A DNA stretch of 64,000 nucleotides from JACCYI01 sp963828075 (GTDB lineage Bacteria; Actinomycetota; Thermoleophilia; Solirubrobacterales; Solirubrobacteraceae): assembly GCA_963828075.1 (NCBI GenBank), contig CAWHDH010000007.1, forward strand, positions 281,156 to 345,155, given 5' to 3'. Each line of letters begins with the position of its first letter. Positions within the stretch are counted from its first letter, which is position 1. Made by a program: the position numbers and the translations under genes. This document shows, in pieces, positions 1-7,242 of the stretch. Below the pieces are notes generated by a model. It was not told the DNA's origin. It made no database searches and saw only the letters and a list, made by a program, of their open reading frames with translations.

Positions 1-1116
1 CGCGCCACCTTCTTCGTCAACTCCGGGAACATCGGGACCCGCGACTTCTTCACCTGGGAGCAGCTCCACGAGCTCGCCTCCGACGGGCACGAGATCGCGG
101 GCCACACCCTGTCGCATCACGACCTCGCGGGTCTCGCCGCGGACGAGCAGCGGCGCGAGGTCTGCGGAGACCGCAACGCGCTGATCGCCCAGGGCTTCCG
201 GCCGACGAACTTCGCGTATCCGGGCGGGGCCCTCGACCGGTGGTCCCGGCGGGTGGTGCGGGAGTGCGGCTACGCGAGCGGCCGCGCCGTCGGGGGGCTG
301 CGGAGCTTGCGGTGCGGGCGCTGCCCCTCCGCCCTCGACCCGGCGAGGATCGCCGACCGCTGGGCGCTGGAGACCGCGGGCGCGCCGACCATCCGGTTCG
401 GGGTCGAGGACGTGCGCGAGGCCGTCGTCAGAGCTCAGGAGAACGGCGGCGGATGGGTGCAGATCCTCTGGCACCGGCTGTGCCCCGACCGCTGCAACCC
501 GTACTCCTGGCACCCGGACGCGTTCGACGCCTTCCTCACCTGGCTCGCGAGCGAGCGGGCGGCGGGCAGGGTCGAGGTCTCGACGTCGCAGGAGGTGCTC
601 GGCGGTGCCTTCCGCCCGCCGGTCGAGCCGCCGGCGCCGCCCGCCCCGCCGAACGGCCCCAATCGCGTGCGCAACCCGTCGCTCGAGCGCACCGCGTCGG
701 GCAAGACCGTGTGCTGGGAGCGCCGCGGCGGCGGCAGCTGGAGGCGCGTGAAGGGCGCCGGCGGCCGCGGCCGGGCCGTCGAGGTCTCGACCGGGCCGGA
801 TCGGTCCCTCGCGCTCGTCGTCATGCGGGATCAGGGCCAGTGCTCGGCGGCGGTCAGGGCCGGCGAGCGCCTCGTGGCGAGTGCGGCGTACCGGTCCGGC
901 CACCGCCTGCGCATCGTGGTCTGGAAACGGTCGCATGCCGGCGGGTGGTCGTCCTGGCGTCAGAGCCGGGAGCTCGCGCCGACCGGATCGCGCTGGCGGC
1001 GCGCGTCGGTGCAGCTGCCGCCCATCCCCGAGGGCGTCACCGCGCTGAGCGTCGGCGTGGGCCTGGCGGGCGTGGGCCGCTTCGCGGTCGACGACGTGGC
1101 GCTCACGCCCGGCTGA
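1..1116 (+). CDS. Secreted polysaccharide deacetylase, 5' end outside window
   Basis: The reading frame is open from base 1, so the N-terminus, including any signal peptide and the catalytic FDDG motif, lies upstream. The visible part starts RATFFVNSG, a typical carbohydrate esterase 4 (NodB-like) strand, followed by the metal-binding GHTLSHHD motif and YPGG. A proline-rich linker near codon 210 leads to a C-terminal beta-rich domain of about 150 residues ending in FAVDDVALTPG. The product resembles the next gene along its whole visible length, so the two are tandem paralogues. CE4 enzymes remove N- or O-acetyl groups from chitin-like polymers, peptidoglycan or xylan; the substrate here is unknown. 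Compared with its neighbour the loop reads YPGG instead of YPYG. Confidence 0.85.
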   Translation, partial: RATFFVNSGNIGTRDFFTWEQLHELASDGHEIAGHTLSHHDLAGLAADEQRREVCGDRNALIAQGFRPTNFAYPGGALDRWSRRVVRECGYASGRAVGGLRSLRCGRCPSALDPARIADRWALETAGAPTIRFGVEDVREAVVRAQENGGGWVQILWHRLCPDRCNPYSWHPDAFDAFLTWLASERAAGRVEVSTSQEVLGGAFRPPVEPPAPPAPPNGPNRVRNPSLERTASGKTVCWERRGGGSWRRVKGAGGRGRAVEVSTGPDRSLALVVMRDQGQCSAAVRAGERLVASAAYRSGHRLRIVVWKRSHAGGWSSWRQSRELAPTGSRWRRASVQLPPIPEGVTALSVGVGLAGVGRFAVDDVALTPG

Positions 1117-1125
1117 GCGCCCCGC

Positions 1126-1154
1126 TTGACCACCGGCGTCCGGGACGGGATACT
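1126..1154 (+). promoter_or_regulatory. Sigma-70-type promoter for the second deacetylase
   Basis: TTGACC at 1126-1131 and GATACT at 1149-1154 are 17 bp apart, giving a plausible -35/-10 pair. About 45 nt then lead to the GGAGGA Shine-Dalgarno at 1195-1200 and the ATG at 1204. This suggests the second deacetylase has its own promoter despite following the first closely. Confidence 0.5.
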
Positions 1155-1203
1155 GCCGGGTCGTTTTGTTAGGAAGACTTACTACCCGCCAAGCGGAGGA
1201 TCC

Positions 1204-2490
1204 ATGAGACGTACCCCCGGCCGCATCCTGCTCGTCGCCGTTCTCGCCTTCGGCTGTCTCGCCGGGACGGCGCAGGCCGCGCCGACCATCGTGTCGCTGC
1301 AGTTCGACGACGGCCGCGGCGAACAGGCCGCCCCGGCGATCCTCGCCAAGCACAAGATGCACGCCACGTTCTTCATCAACACGGGCTACGTCGGGACCGG
1401 CAACGGCTACTTCACCTGGAAGGACCTCCGCGACCTCGCCGCCGACGGGCACGAGATCGCGGGTCACACGCTCACCCACCGTGACGTGCCGTCGCTCTCG
1501 CGCGCCGAGCAGCAGCGCGAGATCTGCGGCGATCGCAATGCACTGATCGCCCGCGGCTTCAAGCCGACGAACTTCGCCTATCCGTACGGGTCCTACGACG
1601 ACGCGTCGAAGAAGGTCGTCGAACAGTGCGGCTACGCCAGCGGTCGTGCCGCGTGGGGCCTCTGGGGCTCGGGCTGCGAGGAGGAGCCGGCGACGTGCCC
1701 GTACGCCGTCGATCCGGCCAACCTCAAGGACCGCTGGGCGATCCCCACGGCCGACGCCCCCATCGACCTCACCTACGTCGAGAACCTGCGCCAGGTCGTC
1801 CTCAAGGCGCAGGCCAACGGCGGCGGCTGGGTGCAGCTCTTCTGGCACCGCATCTGCCCGGACGGCTGCGACCAGTACTCGTGGTCGCCACGCACGCTCG
1901 ACGCGTACCTGGCCTGGCTGGAGAAGGAGCGCGCGGCGGGACGGATCGAGGTCAAGACGTCGCAGGAGGTGCTCGGTGGCGCGTTCCGCCCCGCCGTCGC
2001 GCCGCCGAAGCCTCCCGCCGCGCCGAGCGGCCCCAACCGGGTGCGCAACGGCTCGCTCGAGCAGCGGCGCAAGGGCGCCGACGCGCCGGCGTGCTGGGAG
2101 CACGCAGGCAGCGGTGACTGGACACGCGGGCAGGGCAGCTCCGGCCGCGGCCAGTCGGTGTCGATCTCCGGGGCCCCGGACGGGTTCGCGGCGCTCCTCG
2201 TCACGCAGGACCAGGGCGAGTGCTCCGTCGCGGTCAAGCCGGGGGAGCGCCTCACCGCGATGGCGGCCTACCGCTCGACGGACCAGCCGCGCCTCACCGT
2301 GTGGGCCCGCGCGAAGGCGGGCGGCTGGTCGTTCTGGCGCGAGAGCCCGCGGCTCGCGCCGGCCCCCGGCTTCCGCACCGCCGCGTTCGAGCTGCCCCCC
2401 GTGCCCAAGGGCGTGACCGCGCTGAGCGTGGGGATCGCGCTGTCGGGCAACGGCCGCCTCACCGTCGACGAACTGGCGCTGACCGGCTGA
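1204..2490 (+). CDS. Secreted polysaccharide deacetylase (CE4) with C-terminal beta domain
   Basis: The 428-residue product starts at ATG 1204, chosen because GGAGGA lies 3 nt upstream and a clean signal peptide follows (MRRTPGRILLVAVLAFG, ending TAQAA). The CE4 domain (about residues 25-260) shows LQFDDG with the catalytic and metal Asp pair, the HxxxH-type GHTLTHRD metal motif, and YPYGSYDD. A Pro/Ala linker near residue 270 (APPKPPAAPSGP) precedes a C-terminal domain with paired cysteines and repeated Trp/Ser residues, possibly carbohydrate binding. The enzyme is predicted to act outside the membrane on an acetylated polysaccharide. It is a tandem paralogue of the gene before it. Confidence 0.88.
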   Translation: MRRTPGRILLVAVLAFGCLAGTAQAAPTIVSLQFDDGRGEQAAPAILAKHKMHATFFINTGYVGTGNGYFTWKDLRDLAADGHEIAGHTLTHRDVPSLSRAEQQREICGDRNALIARGFKPTNFAYPYGSYDDASKKVVEQCGYASGRAAWGLWGSGCEEEPATCPYAVDPANLKDRWAIPTADAPIDLTYVENLRQVVLKAQANGGGWVQLFWHRICPDGCDQYSWSPRTLDAYLAWLEKERAAGRIEVKTSQEVLGGAFRPAVAPPKPPAAPSGPNRVRNGSLEQRRKGADAPACWEHAGSGDWTRGQGSSGRGQSVSISGAPDGFAALLVTQDQGECSVAVKPGERLTAMAAYRSTDQPRLTVWARAKAGGWSFWRESPRLAPAPGFRTAAFELPPVPKGVTALSVGIALSGNGRLTVDELALTG

Positions 2491-2502
2491 GCCCTCACCC
2501 CT

Positions 2503-2541
2503 CCAGGCCGGTGGCGTCGTGCGGAGCGCCCACCGGCCTGG
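2503..2541 (+). terminator. Stem-loop after the deacetylase
   Basis: A perfect 12-bp stem, CCAGGCCGGTGG (2503-2514) with CCACCGGCCTGG (2530-2541), and a 15-nt loop sit 12 nt after the deacetylase stop. There is no U-run, as is common for actinobacterial terminators. Confidence 0.55.
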
Positions 2542-2576
2542 ACTCGGCCGTGCGGCGCATCGCGGACGGGTCGGTC

Positions 2577-2582
2577 TACGCT
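2577..2582 (+). promoter_or_regulatory. -10 box for leaderless transcription
   Basis: TACGCT ends 6 nt before the ATG at 2589 and there is no Shine-Dalgarno. A transcript from this box would begin at or very near the start codon. The same spacing recurs before many genes in this window. Confidence 0.5.
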
Positions 2583-2588
2583 CCGGGC

Positions 2589-3206
2589 ATGCGCGAGGTC
2601 GCCCCGGGGCTGTACGACTGGACCACCTTCCACGAGCGGATCGAGCGGTGGGTGCACTCGCACTACGACGCCCCCACGGGCACGCTGATCGACCCGCGGA
2701 TCCCGGAGGAGGGCGTCGAGGCGGTCGGGGCCATCGCCGCGCCGGCGCGCATCGTCCTGACCAACCGCCACCACCTGCGTCACGCGGATCGCTTCGCGGC
2801 GGCCTACGGATGCGAGATCCTCTGCCACGAGGCGGGCCTGCACGAGTTCGAGGGCGGCGCGGTCGACGTGGGGGCCTTCGCGTTCGGCGACGAGCTGGCG
2901 CCGGGCGTCCGGGTCGTCGAAGTCGGCGCGCTCACGCCGGAGGAGGCGGCGCTGCATCTCGCGCGCGGACCGGGCTTCCTCGCGCTGGCCGACATCGTGG
3001 GGCTCGACGACGCCGGCGAGCTCGGCTACTTCGACGACTACCTGCTCGGCGACGACCCCGAGCAGGTCAAGCGCGACATGGACGCGGCGCTCGCGCGGCT
3101 GCTGGCGCAGGAGACGTTCGACGGGCTGCTGCTCGCCCACGGCGACCCCTTCCCCACCGGCGGCCGCTCCGCGCTCGAGCGGTTCCTCGCCGGCCGTGGA
3201 CGTTGA
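2589..3206 (+). CDS. MBL-fold hydrolase-like protein
   Basis: The 205-residue product looks like a shortened metallo-beta-lactamase-fold protein: an early PTGTLIDP strand, a TNRHHLRHADRF segment where the family usually has THxHxDH, and a late LLLAHGDPFPTGG motif. The metal site is therefore altered, with NRHHxRH in place of HxHxDH, and the activity cannot be assigned. The ATG at 2589 fits the leaderless -10 box; an in-frame GTG at 2550 would add 13 residues. Its last 11 nt overlap the next gene, which suggests coupled translation with the FAD monooxygenase. Confidence 0.6.
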   Translation: MREVAPGLYDWTTFHERIERWVHSHYDAPTGTLIDPRIPEEGVEAVGAIAAPARIVLTNRHHLRHADRFAAAYGCEILCHEAGLHEFEGGAVDVGAFAFGDELAPGVRVVEVGALTPEEAALHLARGPGFLALADIVGLDDAGELGYFDDYLLGDDPEQVKRDMDAALARLLAQETFDGLLLAHGDPFPTGGRSALERFLAGRGR

Positions 3207-4671
3207 CGTCCTCATCGCCGGGCTGGGGCCGGTCGGGCAGCTGCTGTCCAACCTGCTCGGCGCGCGGGGGATCTCGGTCCTCGCCGTCGACCCGGCGCCG
3301 GGCCCATGCGACGTGCCGCGCTCGGCGACGACCGACGGCGAGGTGCTGCGGATCCTCCAGGGCGTGGGGCTGGACGCGGCGGTCGCCCCGCACCTCGCCG
3401 TGCAATCGCGGGTGTCGTTCGTCGCGGCCGACGGCCGCCGGCTCACCCTGCTCGGCGACGGCGGCACGTTCGAGGGGCATCCCGCTCTGGCCGCCTGGCA
3501 CCAGCCCGCCGTCGAGCGGGTCCTGTGCGCGGGCCTCGGCCGGTTCGCGTCGGTCGACGCCCGCTGGGGCGTGGGCGTGACCGGGCTCGATCCGGTCGCG
3601 GCGGGCGTCCGCGTGGGACTCGGCGCGGCGGATGTGCAGGCGAGGTGGGTGGTGGGCTGCGACGGCGCGCGCAGCGCCGTGCGCCGGTTGAGCGGGATCG
3701 GATTCGGCGGCGCGAGCTTCGCGCAGCCCTGGCTCGTGGTCGACGCCGAGGTCGACGCGCCGCCGGCCGGCCTCGACCACGTGCACTTCGTCGGCGATCC
3801 GCGGAGGCCCGCGGTCACGCTCCCGATGGGACCCGGCCGGCATCGCTGGGAGTTCATGTCGGGCGCGGGTGAGGACCGCGCCGCCCTCGCCGACCCGGCG
3901 GCGGTGCGCCGCCGGCTGGACGCGTGGACCGACGGGGCGGACGTCCGGGTCGGCCGCAGCGCCGTCTATGAGTTCCACGCCCGCCTCGCGGACCGCTGGC
4001 GGGCGGGCCGCGTGCTGCTCGCCGGCGATGCCGCGCACCTGATGCCGCCGTTCGCCGGTCAGGGCCTCGCCGCCGGCGCGCGCGACGTCGCCAACCTCGC
4101 CTGGAAGCTGGCCGCCGTGCTCGCCGGCGCCCCCGACCGGCTGCTCGACACCTACGAGGCCGAGCGCCGGCCCGAGGTGCGCGCCGCGACGCGGATCGCC
4201 GTCGCGTGGGGCGCCGTGCTGCAGACGCGCCGCCCGCGCCTCGCGCGCGGCCGGGACGCGGCGCTGTTCGCGCTCGACCCGACGCCCGCGGGCGACTGGC
4301 TGCGCGGCCGCGCCCGCCCGCGCCCGCGCGTCCGCCGCGGTTGCATCGTGCGTGGCGCGCCGGGGGCCGGCGAGCGCTTCCCGCAGCCCTGGGTCGAGCG
4401 GGCCGGGCGGCGGGAGCGACTCGACGACGCGCTCGGACCCGGCTGGGCGCTCCTCGGCGACGCCGGCGGGCGCGGCGCCGCCGCCTGGCAGGCGCTCGGC
4501 GCGACGGTCCCCGCGATCGCGGATCCCGACGGCGCCGTCGGCTCCTGGCTCGCCGCACACCGATCCGACTGGGTGGCGCTGCGACCCGACCGGGTGGTGT
4601 TCGCGGCCGGGCGGACAGAGGCGGCCCCGGGGGCCGCCGAAGCAGCACGGGCATGGATCGGGGCGAGCTGA
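3196..4671 (+). CDS. FAD-dependent monooxygenase (aromatic hydroxylase type)
   Basis: The 491-residue product belongs to the class A flavoprotein hydroxylases (PHBH/MhpA/PheA-like). It shows the N-terminal Rossmann motif GLGPVGQ (about residues 10-16), the DG motif GCDGARSAVRR near residue 155, and the GD motif LLAGDAAHLMPPFAGQG near 275, which binds the FAD ribityl chain. The C-terminal 120 residues resemble the thioredoxin-like tail of phenol hydroxylases. The start is GTG 3196, overlapping the upstream gene by 11 nt. Such enzymes use NAD(P)H and O2 to hydroxylate an aromatic ring; the substrate here is unknown and no ring-cleavage gene lies nearby. Confidence 0.8.
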   Translation: MDVDVLIAGLGPVGQLLSNLLGARGISVLAVDPAPGPCDVPRSATTDGEVLRILQGVGLDAAVAPHLAVQSRVSFVAADGRRLTLLGDGGTFEGHPALAAWHQPAVERVLCAGLGRFASVDARWGVGVTGLDPVAAGVRVGLGAADVQARWVVGCDGARSAVRRLSGIGFGGASFAQPWLVVDAEVDAPPAGLDHVHFVGDPRRPAVTLPMGPGRHRWEFMSGAGEDRAALADPAAVRRRLDAWTDGADVRVGRSAVYEFHARLADRWRAGRVLLAGDAAHLMPPFAGQGLAAGARDVANLAWKLAAVLAGAPDRLLDTYEAERRPEVRAATRIAVAWGAVLQTRRPRLARGRDAALFALDPTPAGDWLRGRARPRPRVRRGCIVRGAPGAGERFPQPWVERAGRRERLDDALGPGWALLGDAGGRGAAAWQALGATVPAIADPDGAVGSWLAAHRSDWVALRPDRVVFAAGRTEAAPGAAEAARAWIGAS

Positions 4672-4673
4672 CG

Positions 4674-5909
4674 ATGCCCCTTTCGCCCGCCGTGCGCCGG
4701 CGCCGCGCCGCGCTCGCCGTCGCCGCGGCGATCGCCGCGACGGCCGGGGCCGCGGTGGGTGCCGCCGGAGACCAGGACGGACGGCGCGACACCGCGGCCG
4801 GCCGAGCGGAGCCCCCGTCGAACCGGCCCGCCGGTGGACCGGCGACAACGCGGGCGAGCGGCGGGGAGCCGGGTGGCCCCGCCACGGCAGCGGGGGCGGG
4901 TGGCCGCGAGGCGGGTGGCCCCGTCACGGAAGCAGGCGCGACCGGCCCCGAGGAGCGCGCCGCGCTCGCGCTCCAGCGCGACGTCGGGGCCCTCGTGATC
5001 CTGCGCTACAACGGCCCGTCGGTTCCGGGGTACGTCTCGCGCGCGCTGCGCCAGGGCCGCGCCGGCGGCGTGATCCTGTTCAGAGACAACCTCGTCGATC
5101 CCGCGCAACTACGGCGCATCACCGGGCAGATCGCCCGGGTCAGCGGCGGCCGTGCGCTGGTCATGACCGACCAGGAGGGCGGCGGCGTCCGTGTCGTGCC
5201 CTGGATCGGGCCGCGCCGCTCGCCCGCGCGCCAGCTCGCCGCGGGCGCGGTCGGTGCCTCTTCCCGCACCGCGGGGCGCGCGCTCGAGCGCGCCGGCATC
5301 GACATCACGCTGGCGCCCGTCGCCGACGTGCCGAGCGTCGCGGGCGCCGCGCTCGCCGGTCGCGCGTTCTCGAGCGATCCGGCCCGCGCTTCGAGCGCGG
5401 TCCGCACCGCGGTCAAGGCGTTCCGCGCGGGCGGCGTCGCGCCCACCGTCAAGCACTTCCCGGGCCTGGGCGGCGCCCGGCGCAACACCGACGACGCGTC
5501 CGTGACGATTCCCGGCCGGCCCGAGCTGCGCCCGTTCCGATCGGCGATCGCGGCCGGCGCACCGCTCGTGATGCTCTCGCACGCGCGCTACCCGGCGCTC
5601 GACCCCGATCGCATCGCGTCGCAGTCGCGGCGCGTCGTCGAGGGCCTCCTGCGCCGCGACCTCGGGTTCGACGGCGTGGTGATCACCGACTCCCTCGAGG
5701 CGGCGGCGGCGCTGAAGGAGGCGCCGGTGAACATCGGGGCCGAGCGGTCCCTGCGCGCCGGTGCCGACCTCCTGCTGACGACCGGCCCGGGCTCAGCGAT
5801 CCACGTCTATCGCCGCGTCCTCGCCGTCGCGCGCCGGTCGCCCGCGTTCGCCGGGCGGGTCCATCGCGCCGCCGAGCGCGTCCGCGCGCTGCGGCGCTCG
5901 CTGCGCTGA
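4674..5909 (+). CDS. Secreted beta-N-acetylhexosaminidase-like GH3 enzyme
   Basis: The 411-residue product starts at ATG 4674, 2 nt after the monooxygenase stop; a GGGGCGAG sequence 6 nt upstream supports this over the ATG at 4653. A signal peptide (RRRRAALAVAAAIAATAG) is followed by about 70 residues of Gly/Pro/Ala low complexity with recurring GGPxT units, a likely flexible linker. The GH3 barrel has LVMTDQEGG, KHFPGLGG and GVVITDSLEA; the Asp in ITDS is in the position of the catalytic nucleophile. NagZ-type members release GlcNAc from peptidoglycan fragments or glycans. The His of the usual Asp-His loop is not obvious, so substrate and mechanism stay open. Confidence 0.78.
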   Translation: MPLSPAVRRRRAALAVAAAIAATAGAAVGAAGDQDGRRDTAAGRAEPPSNRPAGGPATTRASGGEPGGPATAAGAGGREAGGPVTEAGATGPEERAALALQRDVGALVILRYNGPSVPGYVSRALRQGRAGGVILFRDNLVDPAQLRRITGQIARVSGGRALVMTDQEGGGVRVVPWIGPRRSPARQLAAGAVGASSRTAGRALERAGIDITLAPVADVPSVAGAALAGRAFSSDPARASSAVRTAVKAFRAGGVAPTVKHFPGLGGARRNTDDASVTIPGRPELRPFRSAIAAGAPLVMLSHARYPALDPDRIASQSRRVVEGLLRRDLGFDGVVITDSLEAAAALKEAPVNIGAERSLRAGADLLLTTGPGSAIHVYRRVLAVARRSPAFAGRVHRAAERVRALRRSLR

Positions 5910-5925
5910 GCCGCGGGACCGCAAC

Positions 5926-5931
5926 TAGACT
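5926..5931 (+). promoter_or_regulatory. -10 box for leaderless transcription
   Basis: TAGACT ends 7 nt before ATG 5939, with no Shine-Dalgarno between. It implies that the NAD(P)-binding gene is transcribed separately from the GH3 gene. Confidence 0.5.
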
Positions 5932-5938
5932 CGTCGGC

Positions 5939-6586
5939 ATGGACGTCATCGTCGCCGGCGGGCACGGGCAGATCGGTCGGCTGCTGCTCGAGCGGCTCGC
6001 CGCGCGCGGGGACCGCGCCCGCGGACTGATCCGCAACCCCGACCACGCCGCCGACCTCGAGCGCGTCGGCGCCGAGGCGATCGTCTGCGACCTCGAGACG
6101 CAGGATCCGGCGCCGCACCTGGCGGGCGCCGACGCGGTCGTCTTCGCCGCGGGCGCCGGGCCGGGAAGCGGGCCGGAGCGCAAGCGAGCGGTCGACTACG
6201 GCGGCGCGGTCAAGCTGATCGAGGCCGCCCAGGCGCTCGGCGTCGCCCGCTACGTGATGGTCTCGTCGATGGGCGCCGAGAATCCCGCGGCGGCGCCCGA
6301 GGCGATGCGCCCGTACCAGCAGGCCAAGCACGACGCCGACATCGCCCTCCAGACGAGCGGCCTCGCGTACACCATCGTGCGCCCCGGTCGGCTGACCGAC
6401 GACCCGCCGACGGGCCGGATCGAGGCCGCGCCGACGCTCGGCCGCCGCGGGGCGATCACCCGCGCCGACGTCGCCCACGTGCTCGAGGTGGTGCTCGACG
6501 CGCCGATCACCACCGGCCTCACGTTCGAGGTGCTCGAAGGCGACACGCCCGTCGCCTCGGCGATCGCCGGCCTGCCGGCGTCGTAG
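5939..6586 (+). CDS. NAD(P)-binding atypical SDR (NmrA/YwnB-like)
   Basis: The 215-residue product has the Rossmann motif GGHGQIGR at residues 7-14, an acidic/basic residue pattern suited to NADP, VMVSSMGAEN in the position of the SDR active-site strand, and YQQAKHDAD in the YxxxK position. This is the pattern of short NmrA-like or biliverdin-reductase-B-like proteins. No substrate can be inferred. It ends 2 nt before the next gene, so the two are probably cotranscribed. Confidence 0.75.
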   Translation: MDVIVAGGHGQIGRLLLERLAARGDRARGLIRNPDHAADLERVGAEAIVCDLETQDPAPHLAGADAVVFAAGAGPGSGPERKRAVDYGGAVKLIEAAQALGVARYVMVSSMGAENPAAAPEAMRPYQQAKHDADIALQTSGLAYTIVRPGRLTDDPPTGRIEAAPTLGRRGAITRADVAHVLEVVLDAPITTGLTFEVLEGDTPVASAIAGLPAS

Positions 6587-6588
6587 CG

Positions 6589-7230
6589 GTGCTCTCGCCG
6601 AAGGCCCGGCTCGCCGCGCTGTGGCTCGGCCTCGCCGCCGCGCTGGTCGCCTTCTACGGCGCCGACCTGTTGAGCGTCGCCGAGGTGCGAGCGTGGGTCG
6701 AGCCGTTCGGCGCCGCCGGGCCGCTCGTCTACGTCGCCCTCGCCGCGGTCCTCGGTTGCCTGCTGGTCCCCGGCCCGCTGCTCGCGGGCGTGAGCGGCCT
6801 GCTGTTCGGGCCGCTCGTCGGGACCGTCGTGACGGTGGCGGCGTCGGTCGCGAGCGCCGTCGTCTCGCTACTCGCCGGCCGAGCGGTCGGCCGCCAGGGG
6901 ATGGCCGAGGTCTCCGGCCCGCGGCTCGAGGCGCTCACCGAGCGGCTCGAGCGCCACGGGACGGCGGCGGTGATCGTGCAGCGGCTCGCGCCCGGCCTGC
7001 CCGACGCGCCGTTCTCCTACCTCGCGGGGACGCTGCGGATCCGCCCCGGGCAGATCGCGCTCGGCACGCTGATCGGCTCGGCGCCGCGCGGCTTCTCGTA
7101 CACGGCACTCGGCGGCTCGCTCGACGACCTGACCTCCCCGATCGCCCTCGCCGCGCTGGCGGTCGGCGCCCTCACCGCCGTCGTCGGCGCCGAGCTCGCC
7201 CGCCGCGCCCTGCGGCGCGAGCGGGCGTGA
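6589..7230 (+). CDS. TVP38/TMEM64 (DedA-like) membrane protein
   Basis: The 213-residue product starts at GTG 6589. It has about five hydrophobic segments and the family core: a re-entrant PGPLLAGVSGLLFGPLVG stretch near residue 60, then FGP/GxxxG-rich helices and a second LAPGLPDAPFSYLAGTLRI loop. TVP38/VTT proteins resemble DedA and are linked to lipid handling or envelope homeostasis. The preceding gene ends 2 nt upstream. The gene is convergent with the large secreted protein, 12 nt away. Confidence 0.8.
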   Translation: MLSPKARLAALWLGLAAALVAFYGADLLSVAEVRAWVEPFGAAGPLVYVALAAVLGCLLVPGPLLAGVSGLLFGPLVGTVVTVAASVASAVVSLLAGRAVGRQGMAEVSGPRLEALTERLERHGTAAVIVQRLAPGLPDAPFSYLAGTLRIRPGQIALGTLIGSAPRGFSYTALGGSLDDLTSPIALAALAVGALTAVVGAELARRALRRERA

Positions 7231-7242
7231 CCGGGCCGGGCG

